Below are positions 26,668 to 35,992 of a DNA stretch of 64,000 bases, piece by piece (the stretch's first letter is position 1; every line of letters starts with the position of its first letter). Source of the stretch: Sulfitobacter mediterraneus (GTDB lineage Bacteria; Pseudomonadota; Alphaproteobacteria; Rhodobacterales; Rhodobacteraceae); contig NZ_QBKU01000012.1 in assembly GCF_003054325.1 (NCBI RefSeq), forward strand, positions 1 through 64,000. The letters run 5' to 3'. Position numbers and translations under genes: made by a program. Under the pieces are notes generated by a model. The model was not told the DNA's origin, did not search any database, and worked only from the letters and a program-made list of their open reading frames with translations.

Positions 26668-27648
26668 ATGAAAGCCCCCCTGATTGATAACCTGCAATAC
26701 GCCAATTTTTCCCCCGCGATCTTTGAACAGATGCGGCAGGGCGGCGTGGATGCGGTGCATGTGACCATCGCCTATCACGAAAACTTCCGTGAAATGGTCC
26801 TTAACCTTGAACGCTGGAACCGCTGGTTCGAGGACCATCCCGATTTGATTTTCAAAGGCACAAGCGCCGCCGATGTGGAGCTGGCCCAAGCAACCGGACG
26901 CACCGCGATCTTTTTCGGCTTTCAAAACCCAAGCCCCATCGAAGATGACATCGGCTTGGTCGAGATTTGCCATCAGCTTGGCATTCGCTTTATGCAGCTG
27001 ACCTATAACAACCAATCCCTGCTCGCCACGGGGTGTTATGAGGATGACGACACCGGCCTGACCCGTATGGGCCGCGAGGTGGTGGCCGAGATGAACCGCG
27101 TTGGCATGGTTGTGGATATGTCCCATTCGGCGGACCGCTCCACGCTCGAAGCCATTGACCATTCCACCCGCCCGATTGCCATCACCCATGCCAATCCGCA
27201 TTGGTGGCACGCCGCACTGCGCAACAAATCGGATGAGGTGCTCAAGGCGCTGACCGGGGCAGGGGGCATGCTCGGCTTTTCGGTCTATCCACACCACCTT
27301 GCCGGCGGCTCTGATTGTACGCTTGAGAGCTTCTGCACCATGATCGCCGAAGCTGCCGACCGCTACGGGGCGCAGCATCTCGGAATTGGCACAGATCTTT
27401 GCCAGGACCAGCCCGACAGCATCGTCACATGGATGCGTGTGGGCCGCTGGACCAAAGGCATCGACTATGGCGAAGGGTCCGCCAACAACGCAGGTTTCCC
27501 CCCAATGCCAAGTTGGTTCAACGACAACCGCGATTTTGGAAACATTCGCAAAGGTCTGACTGATGCTGGACTGAGCGTTGCCGATGTCGACGGGATCATG
27601 GGCGGCAATTGGGCGCGATTCTACGCCCATAGCTTTGGTCCGGCATGA
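26668..27648 (+). CDS. M19 (renal/membrane dipeptidase) family protein lacking the HxD metal motif
   Basis: A 326-aa amidohydrolase-like protein of the M19 dipeptidase family. The start ATG gives MKAPLIDNLQYAN; an earlier in-frame ATG at 26641 adds nine residues without better SD. Family features seen are GIRFMQLTYNN, VDMSHS, the ITHANP histidine and GIGTDLCQDQ. In canonical members the N-terminal HxD and a mid-protein Glu hold the zinc pair; here the HxD site reads DNLQYA and the Glu region reads GFQNPSP, so two metal ligands appear to be lost. It may be a non-peptidase or single-metal enzyme. Its stop overlaps the next start (ATGA). As I recall, a similar protein lies beside the dimethylglycine-demethylase genes of Pseudomonas, which hints at methylamine metabolism. 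Confidence 0.82.
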   Translation: MKAPLIDNLQYANFSPAIFEQMRQGGVDAVHVTIAYHENFREMVLNLERWNRWFEDHPDLIFKGTSAADVELAQATGRTAIFFGFQNPSPIEDDIGLVEICHQLGIRFMQLTYNNQSLLATGCYEDDDTGLTRMGREVVAEMNRVGMVVDMSHSADRSTLEAIDHSTRPIAITHANPHWWHAALRNKSDEVLKALTGAGGMLGFSVYPHHLAGGSDCTLESFCTMIAEAADRYGAQHLGIGTDLCQDQPDSIVTWMRVGRWTKGIDYGEGSANNAGFPPMPSWFNDNRDFGNIRKGLTDAGLSVADVDGIMGGNWARFYAHSFGPA

Positions 27649-29288
27649 AGGACGAGGTGATTCCACCACATGTGCCCCTGCGCCCACCGGATGAGGTGAT
27701 GCGTCTGGCGCGGATGGGGTCCATGTTTCCCACGCGCCTGTCGTTTCTGCGCAGCATGATCCGGCGGCTGGCACGGGAAAACGCCCAAATCACTCGCCCG
27801 GTCTGGAATATGGATGAGGGAGGTTTTGGCCATGCAGTCTATTCGCTGCGCTTTGGCGGCCATGAATACTCATTGGTGGCGATCTCCACCGATCTGCCAC
27901 CTGAACTGCGCACCGACCGCGTAATCGCCACTGCATGGGACAGCGCCTATGTCCTTTATGACGGGGTGCCGGACGCAAATGAGATCGCCCGCATCGCCGC
28001 CGCCGCCCCCAAACAAGAGGCAGCCCGCTTTAGCGAACGTGATCTGGTCCTGAGCCGCGCCAACAAATCCGTGCGCCTGTTTGCCCATGTGGTGCAAGCC
28101 TTGCAGGACGGCCAGCAACCGGATGAAAAGATGATCCGCGACGTTGGCTATCTGATGCGCACCACGGCGGTTTATGGCAACGGCAAGTTTGGCATTGCCG
28201 ACCGCGCATTGATCGCGGATCGTCCCGGTCTGGAAGGGCCGTTCGCCGCCGAAATGCTCACGGTCTGGCTGATCCGTCATTTCACCCATGATCTGGTCGA
28301 ACATGTGGGCGGTGGCCAACTGGCCCTCCACATCAAACGTCACCTAGGGATCGGCAATTCCACGGGCCTAGGCATGGCACCCTTTCTGGTGACCCATCCG
28401 GTGCTGCTGAACAACTGGATGATGGCGCGTGAGACTGCATTGGCGCGGGTCCGCGCTATCGAAACATTGACCAAAGCCCAGCAAGACCGCCTCGCGGACC
28501 TGTCTCATCGGGCGGCCAAACATCTGGCGGAATGGGATGTGCCTGATCCAAGCCATCAGGCCCGCATCGTCACGCTGCGGGCGGACTGGCAGTCGATCCT
28601 GTCAGATCTGAAATTTGACGGCACGCGCCCGCTGGACAAAGCCATGGAACAGGCCGCCCGCTACAGCTTCGATGTGCAGGAATTGATGGCGGCGCTGGTA
28701 ATCGAACCCTTTGCAGAACTGGTCGATGGTCTGTGCGATTGTATGGCCGACCCGCAAGGCCCGTTTTGCCCACCGCTGAGCGATACCGACGCCTTGCGTG
28801 CCGCCATCCGGGACCATTTCAACTGGGCGCTTGTGCCGGACTATGACGCAGAGACCGGCTGCGGCCAGTTCTGGTATGTGTCCGAAGCGAAACAGGAACC
28901 CCGCCTCGGACTGCGGTTTTCTGAGCCCGGCGCAGAACTGGAAAGCCCGCTGGACATCGGACGCCAGATCAAAGCGCTGAACGCCGCTCTGCCAGAGCAA
29001 AGCCAGCCGGTCTCCGCCTTTCTGGCCGCGTTTCCCCAGCACGCCATGGCGGTAGACCGGGTGCAACTGGGCGCGGTGCATCCCTATGCGGAGATCCGCG
29101 ATAACCTGATCGCGACCTCCTGCCTGCCCATCGACATGCTGCGCTGCAAACTGTCGTTCTTTGGTGCATCCAAGTTTGACCCAAAGTCGGACCGCTGGAC
29201 CCGGATCACCCTATGCCAAGGTGCGCCGCTCGCGGATGAATTGAACGCAGCGGCCGATGATTGGTGGCTGCCGGTGTTTGCCCCATGA
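27645..29288 (+). CDS. Conserved hypothetical protein, 547 aa
   Basis: I do not recognise a named domain. The product is soluble, without signal peptide or membrane helix, and mixed alpha/beta with many Trp/Leu-rich helices; one stretch (HFTHDLVEHVGGGQLALH) is rich in His and acidic residues and could bind metal. It overlaps the M19-like gene by ATGA at its start and the DUF3726 gene by ATGA at its end, so the three are made together. The coupling suggests one pathway or complex. The organised length and normal codon use argue that it is a real gene. Confidence 0.85.
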   Translation: MKDEVIPPHVPLRPPDEVMRLARMGSMFPTRLSFLRSMIRRLARENAQITRPVWNMDEGGFGHAVYSLRFGGHEYSLVAISTDLPPELRTDRVIATAWDSAYVLYDGVPDANEIARIAAAAPKQEAARFSERDLVLSRANKSVRLFAHVVQALQDGQQPDEKMIRDVGYLMRTTAVYGNGKFGIADRALIADRPGLEGPFAAEMLTVWLIRHFTHDLVEHVGGGQLALHIKRHLGIGNSTGLGMAPFLVTHPVLLNNWMMARETALARVRAIETLTKAQQDRLADLSHRAAKHLAEWDVPDPSHQARIVTLRADWQSILSDLKFDGTRPLDKAMEQAARYSFDVQELMAALVIEPFAELVDGLCDCMADPQGPFCPPLSDTDALRAAIRDHFNWALVPDYDAETGCGQFWYVSEAKQEPRLGLRFSEPGAELESPLDIGRQIKALNAALPEQSQPVSAFLAAFPQHAMAVDRVQLGAVHPYAEIRDNLIATSCLPIDMLRCKLSFFGASKFDPKSDRWTRITLCQGAPLADELNAAADDWWLPVFAP

Positions 29289-29776
29289 TCGGCTCCGCAA
29301 ACGAAGTGATGAACCTCGCCGCAAAGGCGGCACGCGGCGGCGGCGCCCCCGTGGCACAAGCCTATGCCTTTGGCCGCGCGGCAGCCTGCCACCTCATCGC
29401 GAACCGACCCGCGGCGGATTTGAACGCAGCGTTTGATGCCCTGCCAAAGGGCCCCATCCTCGATCTGCCCTTGCTGCTGATGGCCTGCGCCGAAGCCCGG
29501 CAGAATGAGGCAGAGATCCCTGCTGGTCCACTGCCCGACCTCACGCTGAGCTATGCCCAAAGCCAGTCTTTCGCCTGCACCGCGACACGTTCGGGCAGTC
29601 AAATCACCTTATCGCAGACCTTCGATCAGCCGGCAGCCCAATTGCCCGTCAAACGCGTCACTCTGCCCGATGCGCTGGCCGCGAGAATGCAGACCCTTGC
29701 CGCAGGCCTTCTGGTCCCCGAAACCGAAGCCTCCCGCCGCGCAGGCGCAGGCGCGGGCCTCACCGACAACGACTGA
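29285..29776 (+). CDS. DUF3726-type protein
   Basis: A 163-aa protein whose N-terminus (NEVMNLAAKAARGGGAP, then a YAFGRAAACHL helix) resembles DUF3726 proteins of Rhodobacteraceae; those I know of are somewhat longer. Start is fixed by ATGA overlap with the preceding gene. No signal peptide, no known active site. It closes the three-gene operon that begins with the M19-like gene. Function unknown. Confidence 0.68.
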   Translation: MIGSANEVMNLAAKAARGGGAPVAQAYAFGRAAACHLIANRPAADLNAAFDALPKGPILDLPLLLMACAEARQNEAEIPAGPLPDLTLSYAQSQSFACTATRSGSQITLSQTFDQPAAQLPVKRVTLPDALAARMQTLAAGLLVPETEASRRAGAGAGLTDND

Positions 29777-29813
29777 TCTGCCCTTTTTGGCTCCAAATAT
29801 TCTTGGGGGGTTT

Positions 29814-29832
29814 GGGGGGCAAACAGCCCCCC
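29814..29832. repeat. Perfect GC hairpin between convergent genes
   Basis: GGGGGGC and GCCCCCC around AAACA form a perfect 7-bp stem between the DUF3726 gene (+) and hrpB (-). No T-run follows on the plus strand, so it may be a weak terminator or only a structural element. Confidence 0.5.
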
Positions 29833-29837
29833 ATCAT

Positions 29838-29865
29838 CAAAAAGGAATGCGGCGCAGCCGCGCAT
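29838..29865 (-). terminator. Terminator of hrpB
   Basis: Read on the minus strand, a GCGCGGC-TGC-GCCGC stem starts a few bases after the hrpB stop and is followed by ATTCCTTTTTG, a typical rho-independent end. Confidence 0.7.
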
Positions 29866-29868
29866 GTG

Positions 29869-32283
29869 TCACGTCCCGCGCGGCTTGGCCCGCAAGGTCG
29901 GATCGGCCACAGTGGGGTCTTCGGGCCAAGGATGGCGCGGATAACGCCCGCGCATATCCTTGCGCACATCCAGATAGGAACTGACCCAAAACCCCGGTAA
30001 ATCTGTTGTCACCTGCACAGGGCGCTGGGCGGGAGACAGCAGGGTGATCTGCAAGGGTTGCCCGGCGACCAGCGGATGCCGTGTGACGCCAAAAACCTCC
30101 TGCAAACGCAGCGAAATTTGCGGCTGCGCACCGGAATAATCAATCGGAACCTTGCGGCCCAGCGGCGTTTCGAAATGCGCCGGGGCAGCACGATCAAGTG
30201 CTTGGGTCTGATCCCAATCCAAACGTCCGCGCAGGGCTGGCAACAGATCAAACCCCTTCCAATCCCCCGCGCTGCGCACCCCGGTCAGATGCGGCAACAG
30301 CCACTCCTCCAACGTCTCCAGCAAATTTGCCTCAGAGAAATCAGGAAACCCATCGCCCATCAATGTCGCACGAGACAAAAACCGCTGGGCCGCGGCGGAG
30401 GGCAAGAGCCCAAGCTGTCGCACACCGTCCAGCATGGCCAGGGCCACAGCCTCGGGCGCTGCGTCGGGCCAGTTGCGATCCTCCAGAACCAAAGCACCAA
30501 AACATTCCTGCTGGCGCGTCAACACGCGGTTTTCGCGCCGCGACCAGATGCAGACATCCTGCCATTGGATTTGATCTGCAAAGACCGCCCGCAGTTCGGC
30601 CTCGCTGATCCGGGCGGCTTGCCGGACTCTGGCCTCGCGCGGATCACCATCCAGGTCGGTGGCAACAATCAAATGCTCCCCCGCCATCGCATCGCTTTGC
30701 GGCATCACCGCGCCCTTGCCGCCAGACAGGACATACCGCGGCGCGTCACCTTTGCGGCGCAGGCCCACACGATCCGGATAGGCCAATGCCGCCAAAACCC
30801 CGATGTCGTCAGAGCCGTGCCCGTCTTGCCCTTTCGCCAGCCGCTTGGCCTCTTGACGGATCCGGGCCAGCGTTGGCGCGTGGGCTTGCGCGGCGCCGCC
30901 TTGGCCGCGAATGGCCGCCATGCGCAACGACAGATCAACGCCAGCGCCGCGCAGCGGATCACGTTCCGCTAGCAGCGCTGCCAAAGTTGGGGCAAGCCGG
31001 CCGCCCTTGGCCACCATATGCGCCAAACGCGGATGCAGCGGCAGCCGCGCCAGCGCCCGCCCATGCGCGGTGATCCGGCCTTGCGCATCCAAAGCTTCAA
31101 GCATGCGCAGCACATTCTGCGCCTCAATCAGTCGTCCGTCATGGGGCGGCGTGACAAAGGCCAGCTCATCCGCCTGCGTCCCCCAAAGCGCCAGTTCCAG
31201 CGCAAATCCGGTGAGGTCTCCCGCCTCGATCTCTGCGGGCGGGTAGGCGGCCAATGCCCCTTCTTCGCCCTTGGTCCAAAGCTTGTAGGCCACCCCTTCG
31301 GACACGCGCCCCGCGCGGCCTGCCCGCTGCGTGGCCTCGGCGCGGGTGACTTTTTCCGTGACCAGCCGGGACATGCCAGAGGCCGCATCAAACCGCGCCC
31401 GCCGCGCCCGTCCGCCATCCACCACAATGGTAATCCCCTCAATCGTGAGAGAGGTTTCCGCAATTGACGTGGCCAAAACCACCTTGCGCCCATTCTGCGC
31501 CGGGCGGATCGCGGCCCGTTGCGCCTTGAAATCCATCGCACCGAACAGTGGTGCGATGGTGCAATTGGCAGGCACCTGCGCCGCCAGCAGGCTTTCAACC
31601 CGCCGGATTTCGCCTTCGCCCGGTAGAAACACCAGCGCCGATCCCTTCGCCTCCGCCAGCGCGGTCAGAACCAGATCAGAGACCGCATTCTCAAAGCGCT
31701 CTTTGCCAATCGGGCGAGACAACCAGCGCGGCTCAACAGGAAACGACCGCCCCTCGGATGTGACAATCGGCGCCTGCATCAGCTCGGCGACCGGTGCGGC
31801 GTCCAGGGTGGCGGACATGGCCACCAACAACAGATCGTCGCGCAGCGCCCCGGCCACCTCAAGGCACAGGGCCAGCCCCAGATCGGCATTGAGGGACCGT
31901 TCGTGAAATTCGTCAAAAATCACCGCGCCAACGCCCGGCAAATCAGGATCGCCCTGCAACATGCGGGTCAAAATACCCTCGGTTACCACCTCGATCCGGG
32001 TGTTCTTGCCGATCGCAGAGGCGCCGCGCACGCGGTAGCCAACGGTCTGTCCGACCTCTTGACCCAACGTGGCCGCCATCCGCTCCGCTGCCGCGCGCGC
32101 GGCAAGGCGGCGCGGCTCCAGCATCAGGATGCGACCTTTGGTCAGATCTGCCTCCAGCATTGCCAGTGGCACGCGGGTGGTCTTGCCTGCGCCGGGCGGC
32201 GCTTGCAACACCGCGCGGCCCGTGCTGCGCAGGGCGGCAATAACCTGCGGCAATACGTCGTCGATGGGCGAAGCAAATGACAT
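29869..32283 (-). CDS. hrpB: ATP-dependent helicase HrpB
   Basis: An 804-aa DEAH-type RNA helicase. Near the N-terminus is Walker A in APPGAGKTTRVP, then the Walker B box IFDEFHER and SAT in VAMSATLDAAP. The second RecA domain has the TSIAETSLTIEGI and QRAGRAGR motifs. The C-terminal third has the HrpB-specific extension (PIDYSGAQPQISLRLQEVFG). Length is normal for the family. The cellular role in most bacteria is undefined. Divergent from meaB with 78 nt between. Confidence 0.95.
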   Translation of the reverse strand: MSFASPIDDVLPQVIAALRSTGRAVLQAPPGAGKTTRVPLAMLEADLTKGRILMLEPRRLAARAAAERMAATLGQEVGQTVGYRVRGASAIGKNTRIEVVTEGILTRMLQGDPDLPGVGAVIFDEFHERSLNADLGLALCLEVAGALRDDLLLVAMSATLDAAPVAELMQAPIVTSEGRSFPVEPRWLSRPIGKERFENAVSDLVLTALAEAKGSALVFLPGEGEIRRVESLLAAQVPANCTIAPLFGAMDFKAQRAAIRPAQNGRKVVLATSIAETSLTIEGITIVVDGGRARRARFDAASGMSRLVTEKVTRAEATQRAGRAGRVSEGVAYKLWTKGEEGALAAYPPAEIEAGDLTGFALELALWGTQADELAFVTPPHDGRLIEAQNVLRMLEALDAQGRITAHGRALARLPLHPRLAHMVAKGGRLAPTLAALLAERDPLRGAGVDLSLRMAAIRGQGGAAQAHAPTLARIRQEAKRLAKGQDGHGSDDIGVLAALAYPDRVGLRRKGDAPRYVLSGGKGAVMPQSDAMAGEHLIVATDLDGDPREARVRQAARISEAELRAVFADQIQWQDVCIWSRRENRVLTRQQECFGALVLEDRNWPDAAPEAVALAMLDGVRQLGLLPSAAAQRFLSRATLMGDGFPDFSEANLLETLEEWLLPHLTGVRSAGDWKGFDLLPALRGRLDWDQTQALDRAAPAHFETPLGRKVPIDYSGAQPQISLRLQEVFGVTRHPLVAGQPLQITLLSPAQRPVQVTTDLPGFWVSSYLDVRKDMRGRYPRHPWPEDPTVADPTLRAKPRGT

Positions 32284-32361
32284 AGCGCTTTATCGGGCAT
32301 AGAAAGGGCCGCGCCAAGGGCAGGGGATGGACATTTCACCGCCGTCCCGCGAAAAAGCACC

Positions 32362-33336
32362 ATGGATATTCAAGACCTTGCCCAACGGGTCACCGCCGGA
32401 GAGCGCCGCGCCCTGGCCCGTGCAATCACATTGGTTGAATCGGCCCGCGATGATCACCGCGCGGCGGCCACCACGCTGCTCGCCGCATTGCCGCAAGACC
32501 GTCAGGCGCTGCGCGTTGGCCTGTCCGGCACGCCGGGGGTGGGCAAATCCACCTTTATCGAGAGCTTTGGCATGATGTTGACCGCGCAGGGCAAGCGCGT
32601 GGCGGTGCTTGCTGTTGATCCGTCATCGTCGCGCTCTGGCGGGTCGATCTTGGGCGATAAGACCCGCATGGACCATCTCAGCCGTGATCCAAATGCCTTT
32701 ATCCGCCCGTCCCCCAGCCAGACCCATCTGGGCGGCGTGGCCCGCCGCACCCGCGAGGCCGTGCGCCTGTGCGAGGCAGCCGGATTTGATGTGGTGTTGA
32801 TTGAGACTGTCGGCGTTGGCCAATCCGAAACGGTGGTGGCGGAAATGTCTGATTTGTTCTTGCTGCTGCTGGCTCCGGCGGGCGGGGATGAGTTGCAGGG
32901 CGTTAAACGCGGCATCATGGAAATGGCCGATGTGATCCTGGTTAACAAGGCCGACGGCGATTTGAAAGCCGCCGCAACCCGCACCTGCGCCGATTATGCC
33001 GGTGCCCTTAGACTGCTCCGCAAACGCCCGCAAGATCCGGACGGCTACCCCAAGGCGATGACCGTTTCTGCCCTACAAGAGAACGGGCTGGGCGAAGCAT
33101 GGGAGGCGCTGGAAACCCTCACTGACTGGCGCCGCGCCAATGGGTTTTGGGATCGCACCCGCGCAGCGCAGGCCCGCTATTGGTTCAATGAAGATGTGAA
33201 ACAGCGGCTTTTGGCACGCTTGCAGGTGCCCGCCGCACAGGCCGCATTGGCCGATCTGGGGGATAAGGTCGCTGAAGGCGCAGTCGATCCGTCCGCAGCA
33301 GCGCAGGATTTTGTGGATCAGCTTGGTAAGGGATAA
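32362..33336 (+). CDS. meaB: Methylmalonyl-CoA mutase-associated GTPase MeaB
   Basis: A 324-aa G3E GTPase of the MeaB/ArgK group: P-loop GTPGVGKS, DPSSSRSGGSILGDKTRM, IETVGVGQSE and NKADGD for guanine recognition. MeaB protects and reloads adenosylcobalamin-dependent methylmalonyl-CoA mutase in propionate metabolism. The mutase gene is not in this window, so meaB stands alone. Its end meets the convergent xerC with a 15-nt gap. Confidence 0.94.
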   Translation: MDIQDLAQRVTAGERRALARAITLVESARDDHRAAATTLLAALPQDRQALRVGLSGTPGVGKSTFIESFGMMLTAQGKRVAVLAVDPSSSRSGGSILGDKTRMDHLSRDPNAFIRPSPSQTHLGGVARRTREAVRLCEAAGFDVVLIETVGVGQSETVVAEMSDLFLLLLAPAGGDELQGVKRGIMEMADVILVNKADGDLKAAATRTCADYAGALRLLRKRPQDPDGYPKAMTVSALQENGLGEAWEALETLTDWRRANGFWDRTRAAQARYWFNEDVKQRLLARLQVPAAQAALADLGDKVAEGAVDPSAAAQDFVDQLGKG

Positions 33337-33351
33337 CCCACGTATTGGCGC

Positions 33352-34302
33352 CTAGCCCGCTTTGGGATGCGCCTTGTTGTAGACGTCCATCAAACGCGCG
33401 GTATCAACCGCCGTATAGGCCTGTGTCGTGGACAGGGACGCATGGCCCAAAAGTTCCTGAATAGCTCGCAAATCACCCCCCGCATCCAGCAGATGGGTGG
33501 CAAAGCTGTGGCGCATGGCATGCGGGGTTGCCGTGGCAGGCAAGCCAAGCTGCATCCGCGCATCTGCCATCACCTGCGCAATGGCCCGTGCGCCCAAAGC
33601 ACCGCCCCGAATACCGCGAAACAGCGGCGCATCGTCCGACTGCATATGTGGGCAAAGGCGCAGATACTCTGCCACCGCCGCCTGTGCGGCAGGCAAGACC
33701 GGCACGACCCGTTCCTTGCCGCCTTTTCCTACGATCCGCAAAACTTCGGGGAGGGGTGCATCGGCCCCGCGCAGCCCCAAAGCCTCGGAAATACGCAAAC
33801 CGCAGCCCCACAGCAGGGTCAGCACAGCCACATCCCGCGCCGAGACCCATGGCCGGTCTGACTGGATTTCGACACAGTCGAGCAATGCTTTGGCCGCATC
33901 CACTGCCAAGGGGCGGGGTAGTTTTTTGGTGAACTTGGGTGACCGCGTGGACAGAACCGCGGTTGGTTCAAACCCTTCGCGTTCGGACAGCCAGCGATAG
34001 AAGGCTTTGACCGAAGACAGCTTGCGGGCCATCGACCTCGGGCCAACATCGCCTGCACGTGTCTGCGCCATCCAGCTGCGCATGTCGGAAATGGTAATCT
34101 TGGACAACGCGCCAAGGCCTTGGGCATCGCCCTTGTGCACGGTCATAAAGGCCAGAAAATCGGCAACATCACCCTGATAGGCGGTTAATGTGTTCTCCGC
34201 CGCACCTTTCAGCGCCCGTTGCTGGGACAGCCAGTTTTGCAAGGCATCTCGCGCGGCAAGGCTGATCAACCCGGGATGTTCAGATTTGGCAGGGCCGCTC
34301 AA
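33352..34302 (-). CDS. xerC: Tyrosine recombinase XerC
   Basis: A 316-aa integrase-fold recombinase with an N-terminal SAM-like DNA-binding domain (LSQQRALKGAAENTLTAYQ) and the catalytic set Arg in GCGLRISEALGL, His-xx-Arg in HAMRHSFATHLL, His in GHASLSTTQ and Tyr in TQAYTAV. XerC works with XerD at dif to resolve chromosome dimers. The start appears to be TTG in a TTGA overlap with the upstream DUF484 stop, so the genes are coupled. The DUF484-xerC pairing is widespread in proteobacteria and supports XerC over a phage integrase. Confidence 0.92.
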   Translation of the reverse strand: MSGPAKSEHPGLISLAARDALQNWLSQQRALKGAAENTLTAYQGDVADFLAFMTVHKGDAQGLGALSKITISDMRSWMAQTRAGDVGPRSMARKLSSVKAFYRWLSEREGFEPTAVLSTRSPKFTKKLPRPLAVDAAKALLDCVEIQSDRPWVSARDVAVLTLLWGCGLRISEALGLRGADAPLPEVLRIVGKGGKERVVPVLPAAQAAVAEYLRLCPHMQSDDAPLFRGIRGGALGARAIAQVMADARMQLGLPATATPHAMRHSFATHLLDAGGDLRAIQELLGHASLSTTQAYTAVDTARLMDVYNKAHPKAG

Positions 34303-35006
34303 GACAGCCAGCGGCGCATCGCACGCTCAAACACACCGGTAAAGAATGACAGCAGATCGGTGCCTTGCTGCGGGCCGAACATATGTGGATCTTCTGCACC
34401 AAAGACCAGCAAACCGGGCAGCCGGCCTTCGCCGAAGTCCAGCTTGAGACAGGCCTCGGAGCGAATCCAATCCGCCTTTTCGCCAAAGATCTCTTCGGAA
34501 CCGTCCTGAACACCGCGCAGGGTGACCTGCCGGGGCGGCGTGCTGCGTCCGCGCGTGAGGTAGTCGTCAATAAACCCCGGCTCGGCCACGCTGAGAACCT
34601 CGCCCAACCGTTTGACCGCCGGATCATTGTCGTTCTGCACCGATTCCAGCACCAGCTTGACCGCGTCCACCCGAAGGATCTCTGCAACCTCGCCGCCCAG
34701 ATCGCGCAGAAAGGTTTCAAATTCTACCGGATCAAGCATCCGCAGGATCGCACGGTGGATCTGATTGGTACCGGCCAGATTTTCATAAGCGGCGGCGATG
34801 ACACTACGGTGCGTGTCCTCAAGCCGATCCAGTCGACCTTCGAGCCGTTCCATCGCGATGCCGCGCAGATCGACGATATTACCGCCCATCGCCTTTTCAT
34901 TGGCCGCGATCAGGGCCTGCATCACATCGCTGTCATCCAGAATGACATCGGGCTGTGTGATGATCGCCTCGCGCAGGGCGTCATCAATCTTGGGATTGCT
35001 GCTCAT
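34299..35006 (-). CDS. DUF484 family protein
   Basis: A 235-aa soluble protein of the DUF484 family, a GAF-like fold. Seen: the N-terminal LREAIITQPDVILDD..VMQAL, the central ENLAGTNQIHRAILRML and the C-terminal LPGLLVFGAEDPHMFGPQQGTDLLSFF. DUF484 genes sit upstream of xerC in many proteobacteria, as here; the function is unknown. First gene of a two-gene unit read towards the window start. Confidence 0.9.
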   Translation of the reverse strand: MSSNPKIDDALREAIITQPDVILDDSDVMQALIAANEKAMGGNIVDLRGIAMERLEGRLDRLEDTHRSVIAAAYENLAGTNQIHRAILRMLDPVEFETFLRDLGGEVAEILRVDAVKLVLESVQNDNDPAVKRLGEVLSVAEPGFIDDYLTRGRSTPPRQVTLRGVQDGSEEIFGEKADWIRSEACLKLDFGEGRLPGLLVFGAEDPHMFGPQQGTDLLSFFTGVFERAMRRWLS

Positions 35007-35162
35007 GGTCGTCTCTTTTTTATTTGCGCCCGTATAGCATGGTTGCAGAACAAAATCTGCCCCCTGCGGCGTTCTTTTTTATCGGGCCTTGGCGCTGTGG
35101 CCATTCCGCGTCATTCGGGCTGGCCAGGCCATGGCTGTGCCGCGCCCATTGGCTTCATTTGG

Positions 35163-35208
35163 CCCAAAAAACTCAAACCCGCCGCTGCGACGGGCGCAGC
35201 GGCGGGTT
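35163..35208 (-). terminator. Strong terminator of the transaldolase gene
   Basis: A perfect 14-bp inverted repeat (AACCCGCCGCTGCG and its complement) with a 5-nt loop lies 28 nt beyond the stop of the minus-strand gene. On that strand it is followed by TTTGAGTTTTTT. Confidence 0.9.
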
Positions 35209-35235
35209 GGGTCCACCTAAAGCGGAGATTTTAAA

Positions 35236-35889
35236 TCAGAGAATATTTTGACCTGTCTTGGCCCAATCTTTCATAAATTGGTCAAGGCCCTTGTCGGTCA
35301 ACATGTGACCGGCCAGCTTTTTGATCACTTCTGGCGGTGCGGTCATCACATCAGCGCCGATCAAGGCGCAATCCTGCACGTGGTTCACTGACCGGATCGA
35401 GGCGGCGAGGATCTGGGTGTCATAGCCGTAGTTGTCATAGATCGTGCGGATGTCCTGGATCAGTTCCAGCCCATCAAGGTGCATGTCGTCCAATCGGCCA
35501 ATGAAGGGGCTGATAAAGGTCGCGCCGGCCTTGGCGGCGAGCAGCGCCTGATTGGCAGAGAAACACAAGGTGACGTTGACCATTTTGCCTTCGCCAGACA
35601 ACACTTTACACGCCTTAAGCCCGTCCCATGTGAGGGGCAGTTTGACGGTGATGTTGTCTGCAATCTCGGCCAGCTTGCGGCCCTCGGCGATCATTGCGTC
35701 CGCTTCCATAGCGACCACTTCGGCGCTCACGGGGCCATCCACCAGATCACAGATCTCCTTGGTGACTTCCAGAATGTCGCGCCCTGATTTCAGGATCAGC
35801 GACGGGTTGGTGGTGACGCCGTCCACCATGCCCAGATCATTCAGTTCGGCAATGGCGTCGATTTCGGCGGTATCTACGAAAAATTTCAT
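35236..35889 (-). CDS. fsa: Fructose-6-phosphate aldolase / small transaldolase
   Basis: A 217-aa TIM-barrel enzyme of the TalC/MipB (FSA-like) transaldolase group: [22 protein letters not shown], the Schiff-base Lys in [14 protein letters not shown], and [17 protein letters not shown] and SPFIGRLDD. It moves a dihydroxyacetone unit in the pentose phosphate pathway or cleaves fructose 6-phosphate; sequence alone does not separate the two. The ATG at 35889 matches the family N-terminus; the reading frame runs further upstream without support. Divergent from priA. Confidence 0.92.
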   Translation of the reverse strand: MKFFVDTAEIDAIAELNDLGMVDGVTTNPSLILKSGRDILEVTKEICDLVDGPVSAEVVAMEADAMIAEGRKLAEIADNITVKLPLTWDGLKACKVLSGEGKMVNVTLCFSANQALLAAKAGATFISPFIGRLDDMHLDGLELIQDIRTIYDNYGYDTQILAASIRSVNHVQDCALIGADVMTAPPEVIKKLAGHMLTDKGLDQFMKDWAKTGQNIL

Positions 35890-35992
35890 CTCAGTGTCCT
35901 TGCGCTTGAGGAAGGGAGCCTTGATCCTGCCTTTACCGCATGATCTGACCTGCTTAAACCCTGAAAACCCCTTTGCCTGATCGGAGCCCTTG

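Noticed and set aside
26590..27774. A 394-codon minus-strand frame opposite the M19-like gene
   Set aside because: The plus strand encodes clear M19 motifs and the operon overlaps fit; the reverse frame is a shadow.
33352..34302. Phage or integron integrase
   Set aside because: Length, the DUF484 neighbour and absence of tRNA att site or phage genes point to housekeeping XerC.
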